From positions 186,001 to 250,000 of the forward strand of contig OZ037925.1 in the NCBI GenBank assembly GCA_964035575.1: a stretch of DNA of 64,000 nt, written 5' to 3'. The position numbers and the translations under genes were made by a program. This DNA is from Rhynchopus sp. YZ270_cl-10. Its lineage: Eukaryota > Euglenozoa > Diplonemea > Diplonemida > Diplonemidae. Below are positions 52,229 to 63,199 of this stretch, one piece after another (position 1 is the first letter of the stretch; every line of letters starts with the position of its first letter). The notes under the pieces are model-generated. The model was given only the letters and a program-made list of their open reading frames with translations. It was not told the DNA's origin and made no database searches.

Positions 52229-54817
52229 TTAAACAATGTTTTTAATTATGCTACCCTTACCCATTTTCTTTGCAATGGCCATCTGTTCGGCATACCAGCT
52301 ACGAGACTTTCTCTTTTTTGCGCTTCCCTTACATGATAACCCTACTCTAGTTCTGTTTTTACCTAACTTTTTCTCTCTCGCTTTTATCACAGACTCGGCC
52401 ATCTTAATAAGGGAATCTGCGTTTACCTTGGTGAGAAGCTCCACGAGGGCGTGGAGTCTTTTGGGGTTGAATCTGAAGTCCATATCCTGTGGTTTCTTGA
52501 ACCCGAGATTCAGCTGCTTCGGAGTGCGGAAGGACGGCAGAGTCATGACATTGCGGCCAATGAGGCAGAGCTTCTGGGTCTCCTTCTTCCCAATCTCCTT
52601 CGTGCCCTTGTTGCCAACTATCGACACAACTTGGTCTCTGTCAGGGGGAAGGGGTAAAGGGGAAGGGAGGATTGAATTTTTGAAAGCTTTTATATGTCTA
52701 GTAAAAAAACACTTTACAGTGCGGCGCAATATTACGGGGCGCATAATTATGGGTAAATATTGGAGTTACCCACAATTATGCGCCCCCGTAATATAGCGCC
52801 GCACTGTACAAGTGCATTCCGTCGTAAAAATCGAGTAAAATAAAGTGGACTTTATTCGCTGAAGGCGGTGTGCATAGAGCTGTAAATATAGTTTACACCC
52901 TAGCCTGGAGGCTTTTCACCACTTTTTTTCCACCATACTGGCTCCCCCCTCTTGAATTCTTCCCACCCCATACCTACGATTCTCATTGAACACTTCTTTA
53001 ATGTTGCCAAGAGTCAGGATGAGATCCGCTGCTTTTACGGGGCCAACTCCAGCCACTCCTTTGATGGCGTCTGAAGGCTGCCCGACCAGGGCCCAGTAGT
53101 CGCAAAGCTCTGAGGGGTGCAGACCGTAGAAAGTATTGCGCACTTCGTTGGCTCCGAAGACGTGGTAATGCTCCTGTTTCTGTTCGTCCTTCTTTTTGCG
53201 GAGAAGACAGACGCGGTCGTTGACGAGCTGCAGGAAGTCCTGATCGTTCGCGTGGATCGCCACCTTGCAGTCAGAGGTCTTCGCAATTTCCGCAATAATG
53301 TCGTCTGCCTCCATCCCCACCACAGACATACAGTGCTTCACCCCGACCAGCTGCTGCGCCGCCGTTCGGCAGAGGGGGAGCTGCTTCTTCAGATGTGGAT
53401 AGCTTTTTCTCCCAGTTTTGTATTCGGGTGCCTCCGCGTTGCGCCAGGTCCTGCCGCTGTCGAAACAGAGCATTAGCTTGTCCTTGGGGCCCATGCATTC
53501 GACATGGAGAATGAGAGCTCGCAAGAAGCCGTGGACAGCGTTGTTCGGTAGGTACTGCGGGATGGAGAAGTAGGAGCGGTAGATCCAGTCGCTGGCATCG
53601 ATGAGGTGGAGGATCGGCTCGTTGGGGGTGCTCCTGAGGAAGTCGTACCGCTGCTCGGTGCGGACCACTGGAAATGTGCGGTTTTCGAAGGCGCTCTTGC
53701 GGAGGTCCGCCAGGCGTGACCCCACGAGGGCTTCGAAGCGCGCTTTCTTTTCTTGTGTCCGTGCGAGCATGTGTCTTATCTTCGGCGGTGCAGAGATGCG
53801 CTTCAGCGTTGTCGTCGCCGTTCGTGGTGCCTTTGCAACTTGGACTAAGTTTTTTTGTGCTGCCTGTGACGTCGTTGTCTTTGCGGCTTTTTTCTGTAAC
53901 GCGGCTTGCTTTGCTTTGTCCCGTGCTGCCTGTACCGCCTTTGCCTTTGCGGCTTGCTTTGCTTTGTCCCGTGCTGCCTGTACCGCCTTTGCCTTTGCGG
54001 CTTGCTTTACCAATTTGTCCCGTGCTGCCTGTACCGCCTTTGCCTTTGCGACTTTTTTCTGTAACGCCTTTGCCTTTGCGGCTTGCTTTGCTAACTTTGC
54101 TGCCTGTGCCGCCTTTGCCTTTGCGGTCTTTGTCTTTGCGGATTGCTTTGCTAATTTGTCCTGTGCTGCCTGTGCCGCCTTTGCCTTTGCGGCTTGCTTT
54201 GCGAACTTTGCTGCCTGTACCGCCTTTGCCTTTGCGGATTTTCCCTGTACCGCCTTTGCCTTTGCGGCTTGCTTTGCTAACTTTGCTGCCTGTGCCGCCT
54301 TTGCCTTTGCGGTCTTTGTCTTTGCGGCTTGCTTTGCTAATTTGTCCTGTGCTGCCTGTGCCACCTTTGCCTTTGCGGCTTGCTTTGCGAACTTTGCTGC
54401 CTGTAACGCCTTTGCCTTTGCGGATTTTTTTGCCTTTACCGCCATCGCAGCCGCAGCCTTTACCGCCTTCGCATTTGCTGCCTTAGCCTTTGCTGCCTTA
54501 GCCTTAGCCTTTGCCGTTGCTGCTTTTGTCTTTGCTGCCTTAGCCGTTGCTGCCTTAGACGTGAACACCTTTGCGATCTGAGACATTGCTAACTCCTGTT
54601 TCTGTGCTGCCTTTAACGCCTTTGTTGCTTTTGCTACTGCTGCTGTCGTTTTCGTTACATTTTCCAGTATCTTTGACGTTGGGCCTGGTTTTCTACCTGC
54701 CTGCGACGCTTTGCTGCTGCTCACGGATCGGGCTTGCCTGAAGGATATGCCTTGGTATCGGTGCTGCGGATATGAAACAGCTATCCCACAACGGCCTAAT
54801 CGTGGAATCGCTAGCAT
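52229..54817 (-). CDS. Pol I-type 5'-3' exonuclease, mitochondrial, two exons
   Basis: Removes 5' flaps or RNA primers from DNA. Modelled as exon 1 52974-54817 and exon 2 52229-52637, about 750 residues. The ATG at 54817 opens an Arg/Ser-rich, acid-free mitochondrial-type presequence (MLAIPRLGRCGIAVSYPQHR). Residues about 90-330 are Lys/Ala/Gln repeats (AKAKAAQAAKLAKQAAK) like histone H1 or kinetoplast-associated proteins. The nuclease domain starts near 400: HLIDASDW, LMLCFDSGRTWR, GMEADDIIAE, ANDQDFLQLV, and the helix-hairpin-helix region GQPSDAIKGVAGVGPVKAAD. The family usually has GD-SD there; the first Asp is Gln here. The intron (donor CGTAG|GTATGG, acceptor CCCCCTGACAG) keeps frame (NRR-DQVVSIVG), and exon 2 supplies the expected C-terminal part (FRFNPKRLHALVELL). 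Trypanosomatid SSE1 is a comparable mitochondrial enzyme. Confidence 0.87.
52717..52806. mobile_element. MITE inside the exonuclease intron
   Basis: A 90-bp foldback: CAGTGCGGCGC...GCGCCGCACTG, then ATATTACGGGG and CGCATAATT arms, flanked by TA at 52715-52716 and 52807-52808. Tc1/mariner-like. It lies wholly within the inferred 336-bp intron (52638-52973) and would be spliced out. Confidence 0.85.
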
Positions 54818-55607
54818 ATGGTTCTGCGACCTGCTTTTTTCTTTTTTCTTTTTTCTTTTTTTTTTTTTGGATGGGGGCGAAGAGGATGGCTGTGTGTTGG
54901 TAAGTGATTGGAGGGGAGGGTAGAGAGGCATCCAACTTTCTATGCTGTGGGGGAGAAGTGCTTGGACCGGAGTCACAGTGCCTCCAGGCTCAGGATGTGA
55001 ACTTTTGGAATTTTTGGAGCAAGAAAAAAAAAAAAAAAAAAAAAAACAAAGAGAAACTATGCATCTCAGCCGAGCAAAGGGTGGGACGTGAGTGGTGTCT
55101 CTCCTCTCAGATGGATGAACCGACTGCAGTGGCAGGTATACACCTTCAGGGCAGAGGTGGCAGAATACGACATTTGCTACTACACCAACAGCAGGAGGAA
55201 CACATGGCAGCCATGACGGACTACATTTTGCTCCCTGCTTGCCTTCCTCCAGCATATCCCTGAGATCCGGTCAAATCTAATCCCCATTTTTGTGGATGGT
55301 GCATGCAAGGAGCCATTGCCTTGATTCGAGCTCGGGTTGAGAAAGGTTAGCATCTGTCTGTGTTCTCCACACCCAAGATCGTCTAGTAAAGAACATAGGT
55401 ACGCCCCCAAGGCTGCCAAGGAAAGCGTTCAAATTCTACAACGAGGTTGTTCACAAAAGCTTATGGTTGGCGAAGTGGGGTGAGTGAGGTGAAAGACAAG
55501 CCCGGCGCTTAGTCGTGTCTGAAGAGAGACGTTGGCCAAGAGGGCTGCCTGGAGTAGGGGGGGTTATAGAAACCAAAAAGAAACCAATTCTCGAGTCTTT
55601 TCATTTA

Positions 55608-55714
55608 CAGTAGGACAAAAAAAAAAGTAATATTGACGAAAAAAAGCCGCCAATTACAAAGAAAACCCCCAAAATCCGCCAATACATTTGGTCACCAAGT
55701 TTCTTGTCCTACTG
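55608..55714. mobile_element. Short TA-flanked MITE
   Basis: Ends CAGTAGGACAA...TTGTCCTACTG with TA at 55606-55607 and 55715-55716; 107 bp. The CAGT start and TA duplication fit the Tc1/mariner group. Confidence 0.82.
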
Positions 55715-57834
55715 TAAAACAAAAGGGGGGGAGGAGGGGGGTAAAGGATGCCTGGGGTCAAAAATAGGTTTGTGTTGGAGAGGGGGTGGAGTGGTGCTTA
55801 TTCACTAGCGAGTCAAAAATGCAGAGCATTTCTGTTCGAAGAAGAAAAGAAGAAAAAAAAAAAAAAGGGAACACGGGCACTGAAATACCTCCCTGGACAA
55901 AAAGAGAGAAAAAAACACAAAATTAACTATACACCTACACAGTGTTCTTGAAAGTGTGTTGTCTTCAGTCACGCAACAAAAAAGAAAAAAAAGAAGAAAA
56001 AAAAGTAGTTGAAACGTGCTAAAACGCATCTCAGTCGAGCTCATGCATCTGTCATGACCATGACTAGCACGTCGTGGGTGCAATGTACACGATGACCTAT
56101 TGGTTAGACATTTCGGAGGCTGAACAAAAGCCAGCACGCTACCTTGGGCAATAAAAAAAAATTCGGTATTAAAGTTTGGGGGAATAACTCGTGAAGAAGG
56201 AATGGGTGCACATCATCTTTCCGTTAGGATTGTCAAATTTTTTTTTCGTTAAAAAATAGTTTTCCTTTTGCTACTGTTGCGTTTGTCACTATATGAGTGT
56301 GCCAAGTGGTGAAACAAATACTAGATGAAAAACCAATTTGGCAGGCACGCACCTTCCGTCTATTTCCTCTTGTCAATGCTTGGTAAAAAGAAAAAGAAGT
56401 TTAGAGAGAAAAAGAAGGAAAAAGGGGAGAACAAAGTTGAAATACAACATTTACTTTTTTGTCGTATTGACACCAAGGATATCTCTAAATCCGTCCCTTT
56501 TTGGCCAAATTCCGAAATCCCAATCCAAAAAATTCCCTGTTTTTTTTGGTATATTTTTTGGGCCGTTTTTTGACCTTTTTGTGGAAAAAAATATTTTTTC
56601 CCCCGACATGTCGACAGGTCACTCACCAATCACCCCTTTTGGCCAAAACGGGGGTGATTTGGGGTCCCGAGCTTTCCCCCCGTAAAGCGGTCGCTGCGCG
56701 CTTCGCGCTCGCGACTCCCTGCCAGTGCAGGGAGGCGTGGCGCTTTCTCCCTCTGATGCACAAAAGGCGGGTGGGGAGGGGTGAACCACAAGCCGTAGTG
56801 TATCAGCCTTATCAGTAACCTCGGTACATTTATGAAAGAAACGGCGGTCATTAGGCACCCAAAGGTTCCTGGCGAAGCCACGGTACGCACCATCTGAGAT
56901 CTCCTCCGTCTTCCAACCCTCATAATTGAATGCGATTGACACGTCTTCTCCTTCTTCTTGTGCACAACCTCAAATGTCTCTGATGCTGGACGTTTGCCTG
57001 CAACTGACGTGAACATCCGCACCCACAACTACAGCAACCGCCTGCAGAGCCAATTTTTTTCTCGAAAATCCGGGATTTTTATTTTTTTGTTCCCCCCTTT
57101 TTTCGCTTTATTTGATCGCGTTGATCGATCGCATCCCACAGGCGAAACTCTCTGGGGGTGGGGTGGGGTAGAATGTACCTGAAATTGCTGTAGGGAAAAA
57201 CAGGGAATTTTTTTCAGGGAATTTTTTTATTTTCCGGAAATCCCAATCCCAATCCACATTTAGAAAAATCCCTGATTGACACACAAAAAAAAAAAAAAAA
57301 GCATGTCAAGAAAAGAGACCCTCAGTTTAGGAGAGTAAATAGAAACTTAACACTCATCACACGATAAAAACCCATGGGAGGGAAAGGTTGTGGTGAAACG
57401 CACACACCTCGACCTGTTTTGGTAAGGAGTGGCTCTGCAGCGCGGTTTTCGTCTCTAGAACCGCAAAAGTGTGTTCAAAATGCTTCGTTTCTATTTCCTC
57501 CTTCATGAAGTGACAGAAGAAAAAAGTGTTTTTCAAACGCTGCACAAAAAGAACGGAATCCTTTTAAATAAAATAGTTTCGGACCACTACCCACAAAGGG
57601 GAAAAAATGGGGTCTGTGAATGGGTTTATTATGAACTCTTCTTTTTTTTTTGTTGATTATCAAAAGGGGGAAAAGGGGGAGGAAGGAATGGGGTTTGCAA
57701 CCAACTTTCAAAGACACAAAAAAACGTTTTGCTTTTTTTTCTTGCTGATATTGCACCTATACTTTGTCACCTAAGAAATAAGGAAAGAAAAACAAAAATA
57801 AAAAAATAAAATGCAGAAGGAAAGAGGGTGGGGG

Positions 57835-57914
57835 CACAGCAGAGAATAAGGTAGGGGGGCCGGGGACCGGGACCAGGGACCAGGGACCGGGGACCGGGCT
57901 TATTCTCTGCTGTG
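57835..57914. repeat. Foldback with GGGACC minisatellite loop
   Basis: Perfect 16-bp arms CACAGCAGAGAATAAG...CTTATTCTCTGCTGTG enclose five imperfect GGGGACCGGGACCAG units. G-rich loop on the plus strand. Confidence 0.8.
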
Positions 57915-59560
57915 GAGGGGAGGGGGAGGACGAATTGGCTAGGTCACCCTGAACTGTTTACTCTGTCTGGGGTAATGTGGCTTTCCACCCTAACTGGAGG
58001 AAACCTGACCTGTGGGAAGTGCGGAAATAGTTTTTTTTTTTCTTTTTTCTTTTTGTTTACTTTTATTTTTACGCACACTACTTTTGTGAGCGGAAAGTGT
58101 CATTGTCGTTCACTCACCCAACCTGTGCTCCGCAACACCACCACCCCAAGGCGAGAGATAGTGTGCGTGGAAGCGTCAACGCAACAAATTAGATTCATAT
58201 ACTCACAGAATTGAAAGTATTTGCCTCAACGCAACAAAAGAAAGGTGAGGGAAACGACAAAGCGACATTTTATTTTCGTTTGCGGCGTCAACAATCGCAG
58301 GGTCTGTTCACAACGTCACACAAAAAAAAAAGACACAAATACTTTTAAAGAGGTAGCACAACAAAACAAAGCAAGGAGGAGTCATATATGACGAATCTGC
58401 CAAAAAAAAAAAAAAACTGCCTTCCCACTTCGTCGTGTTTCTCTTGTCCCAGCCGTATTCGTACAAAATTGTCGACCGTAAAAAAGGTCGAACCAGAAAA
58501 ATCCTGAAAAGGTCGAATCTTACCAATTGTGTGACAACCACCCACGACCCCTCTGATTCACATACTACGCAGAACAACTAAAACAAGGGAGAGAAACCAT
58601 AAACCACAAGACACCCAAAGGTGTCTATCTTCCCCATACAGGACCCACACACGCGCGACAAAAAAAAAAAAGATTCAAGTGATGATGTAACCCCTACCCC
58701 CTACCCCACCCCACGTACGATCTCATCAGCGCTAAAGTGACGAGAGTGAATACCAAGCAAAACCCAACAACACACACAAAAGAGCCCCCCCCAAAAAAAA
58801 AAAAAAAAAAACGCCCCCCTCTTTTTAAATAGGTGTAGTACTACTGAATGCCTCCTACATGACGTTGAAGTAAATGACTTTACTTGTGGTTTGACATGTA
58901 ATTTTACTTGTGAAAATAATTTACCTGTGGCACACGTAAAACGTAAGCGTACAGCTGAAACACAAGTAAAAAAAAACCTCTCCTGCGACAGTGTACCTTA
59001 GAAAAGTTGGGACGGTCTGCAGAGATAAAAAGAAAAATTTGTAAGATGACTGTTCTCGTGCACCACCTCCTTAACGGGAAATAGTTAATCGATGCGCTTC
59101 TCCGGGGGGAGGAAACAGTGGCATCACACGAGAGGTGCCAACACACACACACACATCATGGGGCGATGTTCCCACTCTTAAGAACTGCCCACAACTGCTT
59201 TTCACACAACACACACACACACACACAGTGGGCTATCTTCCGAATACTAGGGAATAACCCACACCTGATAGCAAACACAATACACACTATGGGTGATGTT
59301 CCACTCTAACGGACTATCCACATTTTTTTTTTCCCCCTTCCAAAACACATACACCATGGATAATACTCTGAGCAGGAATTCACCTGACTGATTTCCTCGA
59401 AAAATCACCCTCAAAACAAACAGTAGAAAAAACAACAATAGAAATGATAATGGACATCGTCATGAACGACTAACAAACAGAACGTATGGCAGCGTCATCT
59501 AGGGGATAACAAAAAAGGTGGTGAAAAAAGATGGTAAAAAAGGTGCTCCGGAGGGGGGTA

Positions 59561-59622
59561 CTGGTGGCAGTATTTGTATTTTGATGTATTCCAATGGGCT
59601 CCCATCACAATACTGCCACCAC
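59561..59622. mobile_element. Foldback MITE relic in a G-tract
   Basis: A 62-bp remnant of the 42009 family: CTGGTGGCAGTAT...ATACTGCCACCAC with CCAATGGGCTCCCATCAC between. TA at 59559-59560 and 59623-59624, with G runs outside on both sides. Confidence 0.7.
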
Positions 59623-59675
59623 TAGGAGGGGGGGGGTCGATATTGACAGGTTCGCTGACAGGTCGTTGAAGTAGG

Positions 59676-60816
59676 TGGGGTGGCCCGGGGGCACGGCGCT
59701 TAGTTTTTACAAAAAAAATTTAAAAAAATCACAAAAATCAAAAAAAAAATCACAAAAAATCACAAATTATCACAAAAAATCACAAACAACTACTACAAAG
59801 TCACGGTACATTTGGTCGACTTCCTGCAATCTGAACAGGGTGGAGATCAATAATCACCACACACTCAGAAGCGAGTAAAGAGGCAGCAAAAAGCGTAGCC
59901 GGCCTCAGACAGTTGTTTATCTTGGCGATTGCCAAGGCACGGGAGCTGGCGGAGGCTCCCCAAGCACGAGGGCTACCGACTCCAACGGAGGAGGTAGAGG
60001 TGGTGTGCGCCGACACTGACGCGACCCCCGTTACCGAAGCGACTCCGGAAACCGACGCGCCCCCCGACTGCAATTTGTTACATTGCGCTGTCTACAGCAC
60101 ATAGCCGCCACCCACCTGCACACGCTTGTGTTCATTGGAAGGGTCGAGCCGCCTCTCAAGGCGCGTAAGACCAAGCCGCCGCCGCGCAACATCGGATTGG
60201 CCGCCCACATGACGCTGTCATCGCAAATGATGGCATGTTCCTTCTCCAATGGATTTATTGGGTGTATGTTATACTGGGACAATGTGGTCAGATCGTCTTC
60301 AGACCTGGAAAAGTGCACGACATATAAAAGCTTCCGACTGCGGCGGGCGGCCCATTTTCACCCTTTTCTTGTTCCTCATCCTCTCTATGTTTTCACTTGC
60401 CCCTGATGCTGACAAAAATCACGGATTTGTCCATTTCGGCGTATTGACCCCACCACACACGTGTCTCACAGAGACGATCATAGATCACCCAACAAAAAAT
60501 CACAAAAACCAAAAAAAAAAATCACAAAAAATCACAAACAATCACAAAAAATCACAAAACCCAAAAAAAAAATCACAAATAATCACAAAAAATCACAAAC
60601 AATCACAAAAAATCACAAAAAATCACAAAAACCAAAAAAAAAATCACAAAAAATCACAAAAAATCACAAACAATCACAAAAAATCACAAAAACCAAAAAA
60701 AAAATCACAAATAATCACAAAAAATCACAAGATTCTTTTTCATAATGTTGTGACTTTTTGTGATTTTTTCCGAAAAAACACAACGCGCCACTTCCCTGCG
60801 CGCCCGGGCCACCCCA
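59676..60816. mobile_element. TIR element with captured coding fragment
   Basis: Ends TGGGGTGGCCCGGG...CCCGGGCCACCCCA, flanked by GTAGG at 59671-59675 and 60817-60821. Both subterminal zones are arrays of AAAATCACAAA (59715-59795 and 60488-60735). The middle (59830-60400) is GC-rich and protein-like in two plus-strand frames (SEASKEAAKSVAGLRQLFIL then AIAKARELAEAP; and LQHIAATHLHTLVFIGRVEP, MTLSSQMMACSFSNGFIG). The first looks ankyrin-adjacent at NLLHCAV, but I cannot assign it. Confidence 0.72.
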
Positions 60817-60948
60817 GTAGGGTGCCATTTTATAAAATTTCCCTTACGATTTTGGGTGGGGAAAAAAACACACACGCAATGCAATGGTAAATTTTAAAAG
60901 GGCTCACACCCCCTACATTGACAGGTTCGTTGATCGATTTCCCATAAC

Positions 60949-61095
60949 CCACCTAATTTTTACCCCGCGTACAGGCGCGTATAGGCGGGTAAAGGCCCGT
61001 ACAGGCACGTATAGGCCCGTATAGGCCAAACCCCACCCATTTTTCCCAGCCTTTACGCGCTATACGCGCCTATACGCGGGGTAAAAATCAGGTGG
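60949..61095. mobile_element. Foldback MITE with CCACCTAATTTTTACC ends
   Basis: Arms of about 40 bp (CCACCTRATTTTTACCCCGC then GTACAGGCGCGTATAGGCG) flanked by ATAAC at 60944-60948 and 61096-61100. The interior is made of GCGTATAGGC / GCCCGTACAGGC variants. 147 bp. Confidence 0.8.
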
Positions 61096-61100
61096 ATAAC

Positions 61101-62430
61101 ACCAAAAAAACGAAAAATTGGTTGGTTCTGTGTATTCCTTTTTTCCCGAAAAAAGCTTTTGCATTGGTCCTCTGGGGAGGTGATCTGCACAAATACACCA
61201 AAATTTCAAAAAAAAAAAAAAAAATGAGGGTAAAGTTGGGGAAGAAGATGACGGATTTAACAGTTGGTATGCGACTTAATTTGATTATCGATAACACAGT
61301 ATGTGTCAACACAAAACGGTGTCTGGCCAAATGTCACCCGAAAAAGAAAAAGAGCTCGAAGATTCTTTTTTGTGTTCTTTCATTTTTTTTTTGTCGTATT
61401 GACAAAAAATAAAAAGCCAAAATAGAGATCCTCGGTTTGGTACAAACAAAAAAAAGTTTGACTTGAAATACAAAAGCCCTCTCGTGACAGTGGATCTTTG
61501 GTACAAATGACCGTGCAACTATGCAGTCCTACATCCATTTTCGAAAACAAAGATGGATTTTGTTAGAATCGAAGCTTCGTGGGTGAACAACGCATGTCAT
61601 CTGAAATAACAGATGAGTAGACCTGGACCTTCGTTGGGTGCCTCAGATACCATCATAGGTGTGGTGATGCAGAAGACACACCTAGGGAGAGAGGAGGCAA
61701 GAGGGCACGGTGTCGGGCCAGCACTACACATTCCGTTGGTTATCATAATCACAGTCTATCAGCCACACAAAGCGCCCCACACACTATTCCGCACAACCAC
61801 ATGGCTTCCTTGTAGACGACGATGACATTGATCATGGTTAAAATGATAAAAGAATGACATCCAAAAAAAAAAAAAAAAAAAACCGTGCACACACACCACG
61901 AAAAAATAGTAACTCTGATAGGTAAGTAAAAGGAAAAAAAGGTTTTTTCGTTGATACCCTGTTTGAGGGGTGATTGGCGACCGTATCTGAGGAACTATTT
62001 CTCCTTTAAGCTACGCTTGTAGGTATTTAAAAAAAAAAAAAAAATCTGGCCCCAGGGACACAGCCATTATTGAACAGTAAAACTAAACGAAACAATGAAC
62101 ACGAAACGGAAGCATGAACAGAAACAAACTACCACAGATAAGGGGTGGCGGGCGATGTGGGGTACGAAGGGAGCGGGGGGGAAGTATTTGGACCTTCCAT
62201 GCACCTAGAACATAACCTTGTGAACCATACTAGAATAAACCAAAATAGAAAACGACTTCAGGATATGACAGTTAAATGAAATAAAGAAAACACTTTTTCG
62301 TTTATCGCACCGCAAAAGGTTTATGTTTTTCACTGATGAATGTGAGTGATGTTAGTGGAAAAACAATACGCTAAAGCGGGCACGCACCATCCGTCGTTTT
62401 CCATTTCTATTCGTCAATGCTTGATAACAC

Positions 62431-62476
<46 letters not shown>

Positions 62477-63199
62477 CTCGAGAGACTCGTTACTCTTTGC
62501 TTGTTGCTCAAAAAAGACTATAAAACGGGGGAGAAGGGAAAAACGATGCGTGTGTTGTTCGCTTCCACAAATTTAAATTTTTGACTTGATTGCAGTAAAC
62601 AAATTTACGGTATTATGTGGATTTGTCTGTAGTACTAAAGTGATGCGGAGTACAAAGGGGAAAACAAAAGCCAGCGACGCGCGACTTTTTCACGAGGGTC
62701 TCGAGCATTTTTGCCATACGATGCGTTTACAAAAAATAATATAATAAATACCTTACGTACACATCCCAAATAGAAACATAAAAGCGGTGACATCACACCA
62801 GGCGTCTTTAGCATAAAAAAAGAGAACACGAAAGTGCAAACGCCTCACCGCATATCCTTAGAGCTTAGACCTTAGAGCCGAGAGAGACCCTAGAGCAGAC
62901 TACAAATGCAAGAGAGGGGAAAAGACGAAGAAAAAACAGCCCCCCTAGTTCCCGAGGGGTATCCCAACCTCAGGGACTTCGTTGGTATGCACACTCGGCT
63001 GAAAATGACGTGCCACAACATTGCACACACAGACACAGATAAGAAGACAAAAAGGATTCACCGCGACTTCATCACTCACGCGCAGTGCTGACAACACACA
63101 CCAGTCAAGGTGGTGTAGAACAGAGCAACGAGGTGGCAGATGTGCCACCTGAGACCAAGGAAGTGTTGTAAGAGGGGGGGGGTGCGTCCTCGTGCACGT
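61101..63199. other. A/T-rich spacer, no gene seen
   Basis: Long A-tracts (about 40 bp at 62436-62474; others at 61862-61882 and 62026-62044). Several small plus- and minus-strand frames have no recognisable features. The last 100 bp before 63200 would be the 3' untranslated region of the kinase. Confidence 0.5.

Larger units (their letters stand above)
54818..59558. other. Spacer with small repeats, no gene seen
   Basis: Holds the small elements listed at 55608 and 57835, a hairpin module at 56840-56890, and a CGCTGCGCGCTTCGCGCTCG hairpin at about 56695. Two copies of GCATCTCAGCCGAGC / GCATCTCAGTCGAGC lie at 55068 and 56028, also found at 12097 and 31828. Several A/T runs. 58860-58960 repeats the TTTACTTGTG / GACATGTAA motifs of 19290-19740. 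No convincing frame. Confidence 0.5.

Noticed and set aside
57187-57275. CAGGGAATTTTT...AAAAATCCCTG as an hAT-like element
   Set aside because: The flanking bases do not form a duplication and the TIR is mostly A/T runs.
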